DNA of 64,000 bases from the NCBI GenBank assembly GCA_038138145.1, contig JAYQDD010000004.1:137644-201643 (forward strand), given 5' to 3'. A program made the position numbers and the translations under genes. Position 1 is the stretch's first letter; each line of letters starts with the position of its first letter. Origin of the DNA: UBA3537 sp038138145 (GTDB lineage: Bacteria; Bacteroidota; Bacteroidia; Flavobacteriales; Flavobacteriaceae). The notes beneath the pieces were generated by a model that saw only the letters and a list, made by a program, of their open reading frames with translations, made no database searches and was not told the DNA's origin. Below are positions 52,865 to 59,714 of this stretch, piece by piece.

Positions 52865-54115
52865 ATGAAAAACATACTATATACACTATTACTGTTCAGT
52901 TCTCTAGCTTTTTCCCAAAGCAGTGGGATTACATATCAGGCTGTCATTTACAATCCTAATGGTGAGGAATTGCCTGGAGTCGACAATCCTTATGCACCTC
53001 TTGTAAATCAAGACATTTGTTTACAGTTTGGTATTGTAGACGCTGATGGAAACCTAGAATACCAGGAGCAAGTACAGGTAACCACTGATCCTTTTGGTAT
53101 GGTAAATTTACTCATAGGAACAAACAATCAAACAGACGGATATGCCTCTGATTTTGCAGGTGTTCAGTGGACAGCTGATGCTAAGTTTCTTGTTGTTGAC
53201 CTTGACATTAAAGGCAATTGTACTGACTTCGAAGAGCTTTCTAATCAACCCTTTACGTATGTACCGTTTGCATACTACTCACCTGCCTCCGATGTACCTG
53301 GACCAGAAGGCCCACAAGGCCCTCCAGGCCCTGCAGGTGCACAAGGCCCTCAGGGTGAACCAGGACCAGCAGGACAGGACGGCGCAGTTGGTGCTACAGG
53401 ACCCACTGGCCCACAAGGCCCAGCAGGACCTCAAGGACCCCAAGGTATCGCAGGTACAGATGGTATAGACGGTCAGGATGGAGCAACAGGTCCACAGGGC
53501 CCACAAGGGCCAGCAGGACCGCAAGGAGAACCAGGTCTCGCAGGTGCTAACGGACAAGATGGAGCGGTTGGTCCAACAGGACCTCAAGGGCCAGCAGGAC
53601 CACAAGGTCCTCAAGGTATCCAAGGTCCAGCAGGAGCTGATGGTGCTGACGGGCTAGATGGAGCAACAGGACCAAGCGGGCCCGCAGGACCCGCAGGCCC
53701 TCAAGGTGTTGCTGGTGCAGATGGACAAGACGGTATGTTACCTGACGGAACTAATGTTGGGGACACAGCTTATTGGGACGGAACCGAGTGGGTTGTGAGC
53801 AGCAACCATCTATATAATGACGGCAGTAATGTGATGATTGGAACAGATCAGGTGGACAACTCCTCAGCCCTCACTGTGGCTGCATCCGACAAAGGAATAC
53901 TTATACCAAAGCTTACACAAGCCCAACGGGACGCTATATCTAACCCTTCAACAGCACTGCTGATATTTCAGACGGATCAAACTCCTGGCTTCTATTACTT
54001 TGATGGCGTAGAATGGGTAGGGCTTATCAATACAAACTCAACAACAAATAATAACAGCGGTAGTAGCGGAGGAAGCCAAAGCGACACCCTAATATATACT
54101 GTAGATGGATTTTAA
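52865..54115 (+). CDS. Collagen-like protein 1 with tail-fibre-type C-terminus
   Basis: A 416-residue protein. Signal peptide about 1-17 (F-S-Q). Residues 18-145 are a beta domain seen at the start of many Bacteroidota collagen-like proteins (I-T-Y-Q-A-V-I-Y-N, F-G-M-V-N-L-L-I-G, P-F-T-Y-V-P-F-A-Y-Y). Residues 146-292 are 49 uninterrupted Gly-X-Y triplets rich in G-P-Q and G-P-A. The C-terminus has D-K-G-I-L-I-P-K-L-T-Q-A-Q-R-D-A-I, a segment common in fibre-like surface proteins. Pro hydroxylation is not expected in bacteria. No T9SS domain is seen. It is 2 bases after copy 1 of the unnamed family. Confidence 0.88.
   Translation: MKNILYTLLLFSSLAFSQSSGITYQAVIYNPNGEELPGVDNPYAPLVNQDICLQFGIVDADGNLEYQEQVQVTTDPFGMVNLLIGTNNQTDGYASDFAGVQWTADAKFLVVDLDIKGNCTDFEELSNQPFTYVPFAYYSPASDVPGPEGPQGPPGPAGAQGPQGEPGPAGQDGAVGATGPTGPQGPAGPQGPQGIAGTDGIDGQDGATGPQGPQGPAGPQGEPGLAGANGQDGAVGPTGPQGPAGPQGPQGIQGPAGADGADGLDGATGPSGPAGPAGPQGVAGADGQDGMLPDGTNVGDTAYWDGTEWVVSSNHLYNDGSNVMIGTDQVDNSSALTVAASDKGILIPKLTQAQRDAISNPSTALLIFQTDQTPGFYYFDGVEWVGLINTNSTTNNNSGSSGGSQSDTLIYTVDGF
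53348..53490 (+). repeat. 143-bp exact repeat shared by collagen 1 and collagen 2 (first copy)
   Basis: Identical base for base to 55313-55455, silent positions included. Within coding triplet repeats this points to recent gene conversion or unequal crossing-over, not selection on protein alone. Confidence 0.9.
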
Positions 54116-54119
54116 GATT

Positions 54120-54827
54120 ATGAAGAAAATAGTTTTTGGATTATTAATGACAATGGGTATGCTAAATGCCCAAAATAATTTAGTTTTTAATCAAGTTCTT
54201 AACTTTAATATAACTACGTCTGACACAGCTACAGTTCCAGAAGGCAAGGTGTGGAAAATTGAGAGAGCGCAAGAAACAATTATCGCTGACAAGCAAGATG
54301 TTAATTATGGGGCTGGTTCAATAGGTGGATATTACTACGGAACTGATAACAATAATGCTTTATGGTTTTCTGAAGGAACAACGATAAGATCAAATGCCAA
54401 TTTCATGAGTCTATCAATTCTAGAATTCGATGTTGTTCCAACATCAACAGGGACAGGTTCAGGAACTGGCGGAGGTGGTGTAAGCAGTGATGGATTGGTT
54501 TTTGAGGAGGCAATGTCAATCACTCTTACAAGAACTCAGGTTTTAAATAGTAATGCTAGCTTATTTGGTGAAATTACAATACCTGAGGGAAAAATACTAA
54601 AGATTTTTAACGTTTCAACATATGCTTTATTATCATCAGGTGATACACAAAGCGAAGGTAATGGTATGATTTATATAGGAGATGAATTATTTAGTCCTAG
54701 CCTAAATAACAACATTGCTTTAATTAGATTTATCCCAAGTGGTACTTACACAGTAAAATTGGACTGGGGCACCAGCAGTGTGCCTAATAGAATTGTTGTT
54801 AATGCTCTTCTATATTCTATCCCATAA
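54120..54827 (+). CDS. Secreted duplicated beta-domain protein, copy 2 (unnamed family)
   Basis: I start at the ATG at 54120 (235 residues), 4 bases after the collagen 1 stop; an ATG at 54105 would overlap that gene. Signal peptide 1-17 (ends L-N-A-Q). Two related halves are visible: N-L-V-F-N-Q-V with V-P-E-G-K-V-W-K-I-E-R-A, and G-L-V-F-E-E-A with I-P-E-G-K-I-L-K-I-F-N-V, ending A-L-L-Y-S-I-P, with a Gly/Ser/Thr linker between. It is paralogous to the gene at 52131 and again precedes a collagen gene by 2 bases, so the pair has been duplicated as a unit. Confidence 0.75.
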   Translation: MKKIVFGLLMTMGMLNAQNNLVFNQVLNFNITTSDTATVPEGKVWKIERAQETIIADKQDVNYGAGSIGGYYYGTDNNNALWFSEGTTIRSNANFMSLSILEFDVVPTSTGTGSGTGGGGVSSDGLVFEEAMSITLTRTQVLNSNASLFGEITIPEGKILKIFNVSTYALLSSGDTQSEGNGMIYIGDELFSPSLNNNIALIRFIPSGTYTVKLDWGTSSVPNRIVVNALLYSIP

Positions 54828-54829
54828 TC

Positions 54830-56251
54830 ATGAAAAACATACTATACACACTATTACTGTTCAGCTACTTAGCTTTTTCACAAAGCAGTGGAATTACATA
54901 TCAAGCTGTTATATACAACCCTGCTGGAGAGGAACTCCCTGGTGTTGACAACCCCTATGCACCACTTGTTAATCAAGACATTTGTTTACAGTTTGGTATA
55001 GTAGACGCTGATGGTAACTTAGAATACCAGGAGCAAGTGCAGGTTACAACTGATGCATTCGGGATGGTGAACCTATTAATTGGTACTAATACTCAAACTG
55101 GAGGTTACGCTTCAGATTTTGCAGGTGTTCAGTGGACAGCTGATGCTAAGTTCTTAGTCGTAGATCTTGATATCAAGGGTACTTGTAATGATTTTGAAGA
55201 GCTTTCTAACCAACCCTTCACCTATGTACCGTTTGCATACTACTCACCTGCTTCTGATGTACCTGGACCAGAAGGCCCACAGGGCCCTCCAGGACCTGCA
55301 GGAGCACAAGGACCTCAGGGTGAACCAGGACCAGCAGGACAGGACGGCGCAGTTGGTGCTACAGGACCCACTGGCCCACAAGGCCCAGCAGGACCTCAAG
55401 GACCCCAAGGTATCGCAGGTACAGATGGTATAGACGGTCAGGATGGAGCAACAGGACCACAGGGCCCTCCAGGACCTGCAGGTGCACAAGGACCTCAGGG
55501 TGAACCAGGACCTGCTGGAGCTGATGGACAAGACGGCGCAGTTGGAGCAACAGGACCAAGCGGGCCAGAAGGCCCACAGGGCCCTCCAGGACCTGTAGGT
55601 GCACAAGGCCCTCAGGGTGTACCAGGACTAGCAGGAGCAACAGGACCACAAGGACCACAGGGGATCCCAGGGAACGACGGTCAAGACGGTGCAGTTGGAG
55701 CAACAGGGCCACAGGGACCACAAGGACCACAAGGACCACAAGGCCTTCAAGGCGAACCAGGATCAGCTGGAGCAGATGGACAAGATGGTTCAAATGGATT
55801 ATCCGCATACGAAGTATGGATTGACTTAGGTAATACTGGTACGGAACAAGACTTTATAGACTCCCTCACTGGTCCTGAGGGACCTCAAGGGCCTCAAGGA
55901 TCATCTGGTGGTACAATCTCAACCTCAGTCACAATTAATGGGTATTCTCCACTAGTTTCAAACTTATCCTTACCACAGGCAATTGAATATTGTAGAGACC
56001 TTGTTTACGATGGTTTTGATGACTGGAGGTTACCAACATTTGATGAATATATGTTAATGAGACAAACTCTTCCAACCCCAACTGATTTTGATACTACAAT
56101 TGGATATTCTAATACTAATAGCTATCAAAAAATTTGGGTAATGCCTAATAATCAAAATGATGGGATAGAATTAATTATTGAATCACTTTTAGCACCATGG
56201 AATGCCAATTTAATTAATAATCCAACTTATCGATGTAGATGTATTAGATAG
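54830..56251 (+). CDS. Collagen-like protein 2 with Lcl/DUF1566-type C-terminus
   Basis: A 473-residue protein with the same signal and N-terminal domain as collagen 1. Residues 146-325 are 60 Gly-X-Y triplets, then A-Y-E-V-W-I-D-L-G-N-T-G-T-E-Q-D-F, a motif often found after bacterial collagen repeats, and a few more triplets. About 365-473 look like an Lcl/DUF1566 domain (A-I-E-Y-C-R-D-L, D-D-W-R-L-P-T-F-D-E-Y, ending Y-R-C-R-C-I-R), as in the Legionella collagen-like adhesin. It shares a 143-bp block (55313-55455) with collagen 1 without a single difference. Confidence 0.88.
   Translation: MKNILYTLLLFSYLAFSQSSGITYQAVIYNPAGEELPGVDNPYAPLVNQDICLQFGIVDADGNLEYQEQVQVTTDAFGMVNLLIGTNTQTGGYASDFAGVQWTADAKFLVVDLDIKGTCNDFEELSNQPFTYVPFAYYSPASDVPGPEGPQGPPGPAGAQGPQGEPGPAGQDGAVGATGPTGPQGPAGPQGPQGIAGTDGIDGQDGATGPQGPPGPAGAQGPQGEPGPAGADGQDGAVGATGPSGPEGPQGPPGPVGAQGPQGVPGLAGATGPQGPQGIPGNDGQDGAVGATGPQGPQGPQGPQGLQGEPGSAGADGQDGSNGLSAYEVWIDLGNTGTEQDFIDSLTGPEGPQGPQGSSGGTISTSVTINGYSPLVSNLSLPQAIEYCRDLVYDGFDDWRLPTFDEYMLMRQTLPTPTDFDTTIGYSNTNSYQKIWVMPNNQNDGIELIIESLLAPWNANLINNPTYRCRCIR
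55313..55455 (+). repeat. 143-bp exact repeat shared by collagen 1 and collagen 2 (second copy)
   Basis: Same as 53348-53490; lies in the triplet region of collagen 2. Confidence 0.9.
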
Positions 56252-56277
56252 TTATCTAAAAATTAAATCATATTCAA

Positions 56278-58392
56278 ATGAAAAACATACTATACACACT
56301 ATTACTTTTCAGTTCCCTCGTTTTCTCACAAAGCAGCGGTATTACTTATCAGGCTGTTATATATAATCCTAATGGAGAGGAATTGCCAGGTGTCGATAAC
56401 CCTTATGCACCACTTGTAAACCAAGACATTTGTTTGCAGTTCGGTATCGTGGATGCAGACGGCAACTTAGAATACCAGGAACAAGTGCAGGTCACAACCG
56501 ACCCTTTTGGGATGGTGAATCTTTTAATTGGTACTCATACACAAACTGGAGGTTATGCTGCAGATTTTGCAGGAATTCAATGGACCGCAGATGCTAAGTT
56601 CTTAGTGGTTGACCTTGACATAAAAGGCAATTGTACAGACTTTGAAGAGCTTTCTAATCAACCGTTTACGTATGTGCCGTTTGCTTACTACTCACCAGCA
56701 TCTGATGTACCTGGACCAGAAGGCCCACAGGGCCCTCCAGGACCTGCAGGTGCACAAGGACCTCAGGGTGAACCAGGACCAGCAGGACCTCAAGGTCCCC
56801 AGGGTGTTGCAGGAGCGAATGGTGCTGACGGTCAAGATGGAGTACCTGGACCACAAGGACCAGCAGGCCCTCAAGGGCCTCAAGGTATCCAAGGTCCAGC
56901 GGGAGCTGACGGACAGGACGGCACAGTTGGAGCAACAGGACCAAGCGGGCCCGCAGGCCCTCAAGGTGTTGCTGGTGCAGATGGACAAGATGGCAATAAC
57001 GGACAATCCGCATATGAAATATGGCTCGATCTAGGAAATACTGGAACAGAACAAGATTTTATTGATTCATTAGTTGGACCTGAGGGACCTCAGGGAGCTG
57101 ATGGGTCGAATTCGACTTCATCAAATGGAACAGATATTAATAATATTGAGGGGAGCTTAAAGTTTAAAAGAATAGAGACCTACACAGAGTTTGATATTAC
57201 AGTACCTAGTGGTGAACTTTATTTACTCAAGTCAATTTACAGAGTTTCTTCAAACTCTAATAATCCAGCTTTTCGTGTTGACATTAACGGAAATTCTTTA
57301 TTGCATTCAGCTAAATATGATAAATTCGATGGTAATACATCATCTGTAAGGCCAAATTATATGTCGCCTAATATTTATTTAGCTCCAAATACAAGAATTT
57401 ATGATGCAATTGGAGAGATTACAAATGGAAGCTCAGCCGAGGGGATATTTACATTTTTTGTTTATGAGTATCCTGATAATTTTGATGTTTTAAATTTAAC
57501 AGCCTATGATATTCAAAGTGGTTCAGAATATTCAATTCCACAAGGAAAATTAGCAAATGTTTATCAAGTAACCCAAGGATACAATTTTTCAGATGATTTA
57601 ATCTACAATAGTCTTTATTTTTCTGACAATCTAACAAATTCAGCTATCATGAATGTTCCAATTCAATGGGGGAATTCATACGACGATAGTTTAACTTTCG
57701 AATTAAATGCATTTCTGCCTGAAAATTGGTCAATTTCATCAGGATCAAATCCTGTTGGCCATTTTTACACCATTTTAATTTATGATGAAAGCACAATCTC
57801 AAGCACAGAGACACCCCCTTCTGATTTACAAATTTGTGACTTTTGGGGAGGAGGAGTAGTTTTTTATATTGCTCAGCCAGGAGATTCTTTTTATGTTGAA
57901 GGTGAAATACATGGTTTAATTGCGCCTAAATATTGGCATAAATTCGGATGGGGACCAACAGGTGATCCATTAGATAGCTTAGGGAATGAAGACAATCAAA
58001 TATTGTACCGTCAAACTGCTAACAATATTCTTGGTGAAGGTGATTTAAACACTGAAATTTATAAGAATATACTTTCTACAAATGGTGTAAATTTAGATAT
58101 TTCTGGAGGCACCTATTGGGGGTTTTGCCACCGTGTAGAAATTGAAGGTTATGACGATTGGTTTTTGCCAAATGAAAAGGAACTTCAAAAATATCTTCTT
58201 TTAGAAGACAGTTGTCAATATATTAATGGCTTTGGGTTTGGTCGAGAATTTAGAGATGGATACTATTCACACTCTGGAAAACAATATAATTGCACTAATT
58301 GTACACTAGATGGAATTCAGCCTGGTCACATAGAGTTTAACACAAATTGTTGTAATGATTTGGGAAGAGTTGTTCCAATAAGAAAATTTTAA
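56278..58392 (+). CDS. Collagen-like protein 3 with fused beta module and Lcl/DUF1566 domain
   Basis: The largest member, 704 residues. Same signal and N-terminal domain; 33 triplets (146-244); S-A-Y-E-I-W-L-D-L-G-N-T-G motif. About 285-510 hold two stretches like the unnamed family (D-I-T-V-P-S-G-E-L-Y-L-L-K-S-I-Y and Y-S-I-P-Q-G-K-L-A-N-V-Y). About 525-704 are DUF1566-like (W-G-G-G-V-V-F-Y-I, D-D-W-F-L-P-N-E-K-E-L, final R-V-V-P-I-R-K-F). It is thus a stalk with two head modules. Nothing intact of the operon follows. Confidence 0.87.
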   Translation: MKNILYTLLLFSSLVFSQSSGITYQAVIYNPNGEELPGVDNPYAPLVNQDICLQFGIVDADGNLEYQEQVQVTTDPFGMVNLLIGTHTQTGGYAADFAGIQWTADAKFLVVDLDIKGNCTDFEELSNQPFTYVPFAYYSPASDVPGPEGPQGPPGPAGAQGPQGEPGPAGPQGPQGVAGANGADGQDGVPGPQGPAGPQGPQGIQGPAGADGQDGTVGATGPSGPAGPQGVAGADGQDGNNGQSAYEIWLDLGNTGTEQDFIDSLVGPEGPQGADGSNSTSSNGTDINNIEGSLKFKRIETYTEFDITVPSGELYLLKSIYRVSSNSNNPAFRVDINGNSLLHSAKYDKFDGNTSSVRPNYMSPNIYLAPNTRIYDAIGEITNGSSAEGIFTFFVYEYPDNFDVLNLTAYDIQSGSEYSIPQGKLANVYQVTQGYNFSDDLIYNSLYFSDNLTNSAIMNVPIQWGNSYDDSLTFELNAFLPENWSISSGSNPVGHFYTILIYDESTISSTETPPSDLQICDFWGGGVVFYIAQPGDSFYVEGEIHGLIAPKYWHKFGWGPTGDPLDSLGNEDNQILYRQTANNILGEGDLNTEIYKNILSTNGVNLDISGGTYWGFCHRVEIEGYDDWFLPNEKELQKYLLLEDSCQYINGFGFGREFRDGYYSHSGKQYNCTNCTLDGIQPGHIEFNTNCCNDLGRVVPIRKF

Positions 58393-58394
58393 CT

Positions 58395-58442
58395 CCAAGG
58401 GAAAGATTTAATTTGGAAGTAATTGAATACAAAATACCATAA
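58395..58442 (+). pseudogene. 15-codon tail of a third duplicated beta-domain gene
   Basis: The plus-strand frame reads P-R-E-R-F-N-L-E-V-I-E-Y-K-I-P and then stop, matching the end of copy 1 (P-Y-R-I-S-I-S-A-I-E-Y-N-I-P-Q) and of copy 2. It starts 2 bases after collagen 3 and ends exactly where the BT4734-like fragment begins, so the rest of this gene was removed by a rearrangement. Confidence 0.6.
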
Positions 58443-58688
58443 TAACCCTGAGTAACACTCTACATTTTCTTTTTTCCGTTTACCTTTATAAGTAGCAGAG
58501 ATTGTAAAAGCAGGAAGTTCTAATTTCAACTCATCTGCTTGTTTAGTATTTCCACTATTTATGTGATATTGGATATCTTTTATTTGCTTTTTCCAAAATC
58601 CTTTCTTGATCTGTTCAAGAACTTTTTCAACCGCTACGGTTCTGTTGTTTGACCCATCTAATGAGTCCATAAAATTAATTTTTTCCAT
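58443..58688 (-). pseudogene. N-terminal fragment of a BT4734/VapE-type mobile-element protein
   Basis: From the ATG at 58688 the frame gives about 82 residues: a helical start (V-L-E-Q-I-K-K-G-F-W-K-K-Q-I), then L-P-A-F-T-I-S-A-T-Y-K-G-K-R-K-K-E-N and Y-S-G-L. In BT4734-like N-terminal domains of phage or island primase/helicase proteins such a stretch runs on into L-D-I-D/L-D-F-D. Here it stops at Y-S-G-L and the frame runs on as the antisense of the neighbouring tail, ending at 58389. The rest of the gene is lost. Confidence 0.6.
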
Positions 58689-58780
58689 TTTTTAGTTTTT
58701 AAAATTAAAGGCTTGCCAAACCTGCCAAACCTGCCATTTGAGACAGAGAAACCTTTTGAAATTAGGCAGAGTTATTCCTG

Positions 58781-58799
58781 CTCCCATAATGGGAGTGTT
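58781..58799 (+). terminator. Hairpin upstream of the BT4734-like fragment
   Basis: CTCCCAT (58781-58787) and ATGGGAG (58789-58795) form a perfect short hairpin followed by TGTTTT. Part of a 555-base gap (58689-59243) without genes that also holds an 8-bp inverted repeat ATTGGCAT/ATGCCAAT at 58863-58885. Confidence 0.45.
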
Positions 58800-58912
58800 T
58801 TCCGTTGAGCTAATTACTGTTATTCATTATGCTCAGAATTGTATGTAATAAATTACTATGTCATTGGCATCAGTTTTATGCCAATAGGATTTTGAAGATT
58901 GTGCAAAACATG

Positions 58913-58980
58913 TATCTTTGATGTATCTAACGCATCAAGTCAATGGTTTTCGATTTCGGTCAATTCTATTGGCTTTTTTT
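58913..58980 (+). ncRNA. Candidate short transcript with promoter and terminator
   Basis: TATCTTTG at 58913-58920 fits the -7 consensus. About 20 bases later GTCAATGG (58939-58946) can pair with CTATTGGC (58966-58973) including two G-U pairs, followed directly by T7. A transcript of about 55 bases would result. A 29-codon frame from 58921 also fits there, so coding cannot be excluded. Confidence 0.35.
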
Positions 58981-59096
58981 ATTTCTACAAAGCTGGAAGA
59001 TCATCTTTAAAAATACCAGAGATTGTTTTTAACATTGTATATACAATTCTTAACATTTCGTAAGTAAATTCTTACACCCAAGTTGTAAAGTTTTTA

Positions 59097-59104
59097 TATA
59101 TTTG
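59097..59104 (+). promoter_or_regulatory. -7 promoter element of the structured leader and small-gene pair
   Basis: TATATTTG matches TAnnTTTG and lies just before the structured leader at 59111. Confidence 0.55.
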
Positions 59105-59110
59105 TATTGC

Positions 59111-59243
59111 ATCAGGAACGCTATAAGCGTACCAACCGACTTACTCGAAGCACGGTGGTTTAGAATGCGGGATCTCTCCAAAATTAACGAGTAATCCACA
59201 TCCTTTCTTGTTGCAATTTATGTCAAACTTAAATTGTAATACA
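59111..59243 (+). ncRNA. Structured 5' leader upstream of two tiny genes
   Basis: About 130 bases between promoter and first start codon. ACGCT/AGCGT (59118-59130) is a perfect 5-bp hairpin. TTACTCG (59141-59147) pairs with CGAGTAA (59188-59194) around a 40-base loop. GTGG (59155-59158) inside the loop could pair with CCAC (59196-59199) outside it, making a pseudoknot-like fold. No known riboswitch class is recognised. Confidence 0.4.
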
Positions 59244-59381
59244 ATGAAAAAAACAAAACAAATTCAAGTCAAATTCTTCAAAGAAGAATCCATTTTCAAT
59301 CTTATTGATTTAGAAAGCTTAGAGCTTTATCGTCAAATGATGGCAGACCGCTATGGTAGCCCAAATGGTGAAGAGGAATGA
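59244..59381 (+). CDS. Small hypothetical protein (45 residues)
   Basis: Begins M-K-K-T-K-Q-I-Q-V-K-F-F-K-E-E and ends G-S-P-N-G-E-E-E. The N-terminal third is basic and beta-like, the rest acidic and helical (L-I-D-L-E-S-L-E-L-Y-R-Q-M-M). No family recognised. Its stop overlaps the next start (ATGA), and it follows a promoter and structured leader, which supports it being a real gene. Confidence 0.5.
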   Translation: MKKTKQIQVKFFKEESIFNLIDLESLELYRQMMADRYGSPNGEEE

Positions 59382-59578
59382 GTGCTAAACTTAGTGGAGA
59401 ACTCGTCTTTAAAGTGACGTTTGATCAGCATGGGTTCCCTATTGGTATGTATACTACTGCAGCTATCATTCACATGTGCGCTGAGCAAATACATGCTAGA
59501 TCTCCTTTTAATAACTCAAATAAGCCTAAAAAGCTAGATAATTTTAAAGTAGAATTAATTTCAAAAAAAGTTGTATGA
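59378..59578 (+). CDS. Small hypothetical protein (66 residues)
   Basis: Begins M-S-A-K-L-S-G-E-L-V-F-K-V-T-F-D and includes M-Y-T-T-A-A-I-I-H-M-C-A-E-Q-I; ends in a basic beta stretch (K-V-E-L-I-S-K-K-V-V). No family recognised. Translation is coupled to the 45-residue gene by a 4-base overlap. The pair lies between the decapitated mobile-element gene and the restriction-modification gene, a setting typical of small accessory or regulatory proteins, but no function can be given. Confidence 0.5.
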   Translation: MSAKLSGELVFKVTFDQHGFPIGMYTTAAIIHMCAEQIHARSPFNNSNKPKKLDNFKVELISKKVV

Positions 59579-59669
59579 AAAATTTAATAATATTTGAATT
59601 AAAATAATAAACGAGTTAGTCACAACTAAAAAAAAGATGTCCAATAAACTATATACTTTTAGAAAATTC

Positions 59670-59677
59670 TATCTTTG
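59670..59677 (+). promoter_or_regulatory. -7 promoter element for the fused restriction-modification gene
   Basis: TATCTTTG, exact TAnnTTTG, 37 bases before the ATG at 59715. Confidence 0.55.
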
Positions 59678-59714
59678 ATATTGTCCGAATTGAATAAATA
59701 AATAGAGTAAGTTA

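Noticed and set aside
53300..57000. CRISPR-like repeated pattern in the 53-57 kb region
   Set aside because: The period is 9 bases or variable, the repeats are coding Gly-X-Y triplets in frame, and there are no constant repeat-spacer units or cas genes.
53279..57034. Long open frames on both strands through the collagen triplet regions (for example 53279-53623, 55244-55606 and 56666-57013 on the minus strand)
   Set aside because: They are shadows created by the GGN-CCN-type repeat, which lacks stop codons in several frames; their products are low-complexity Leu/Trp/Cys strings with no signals.
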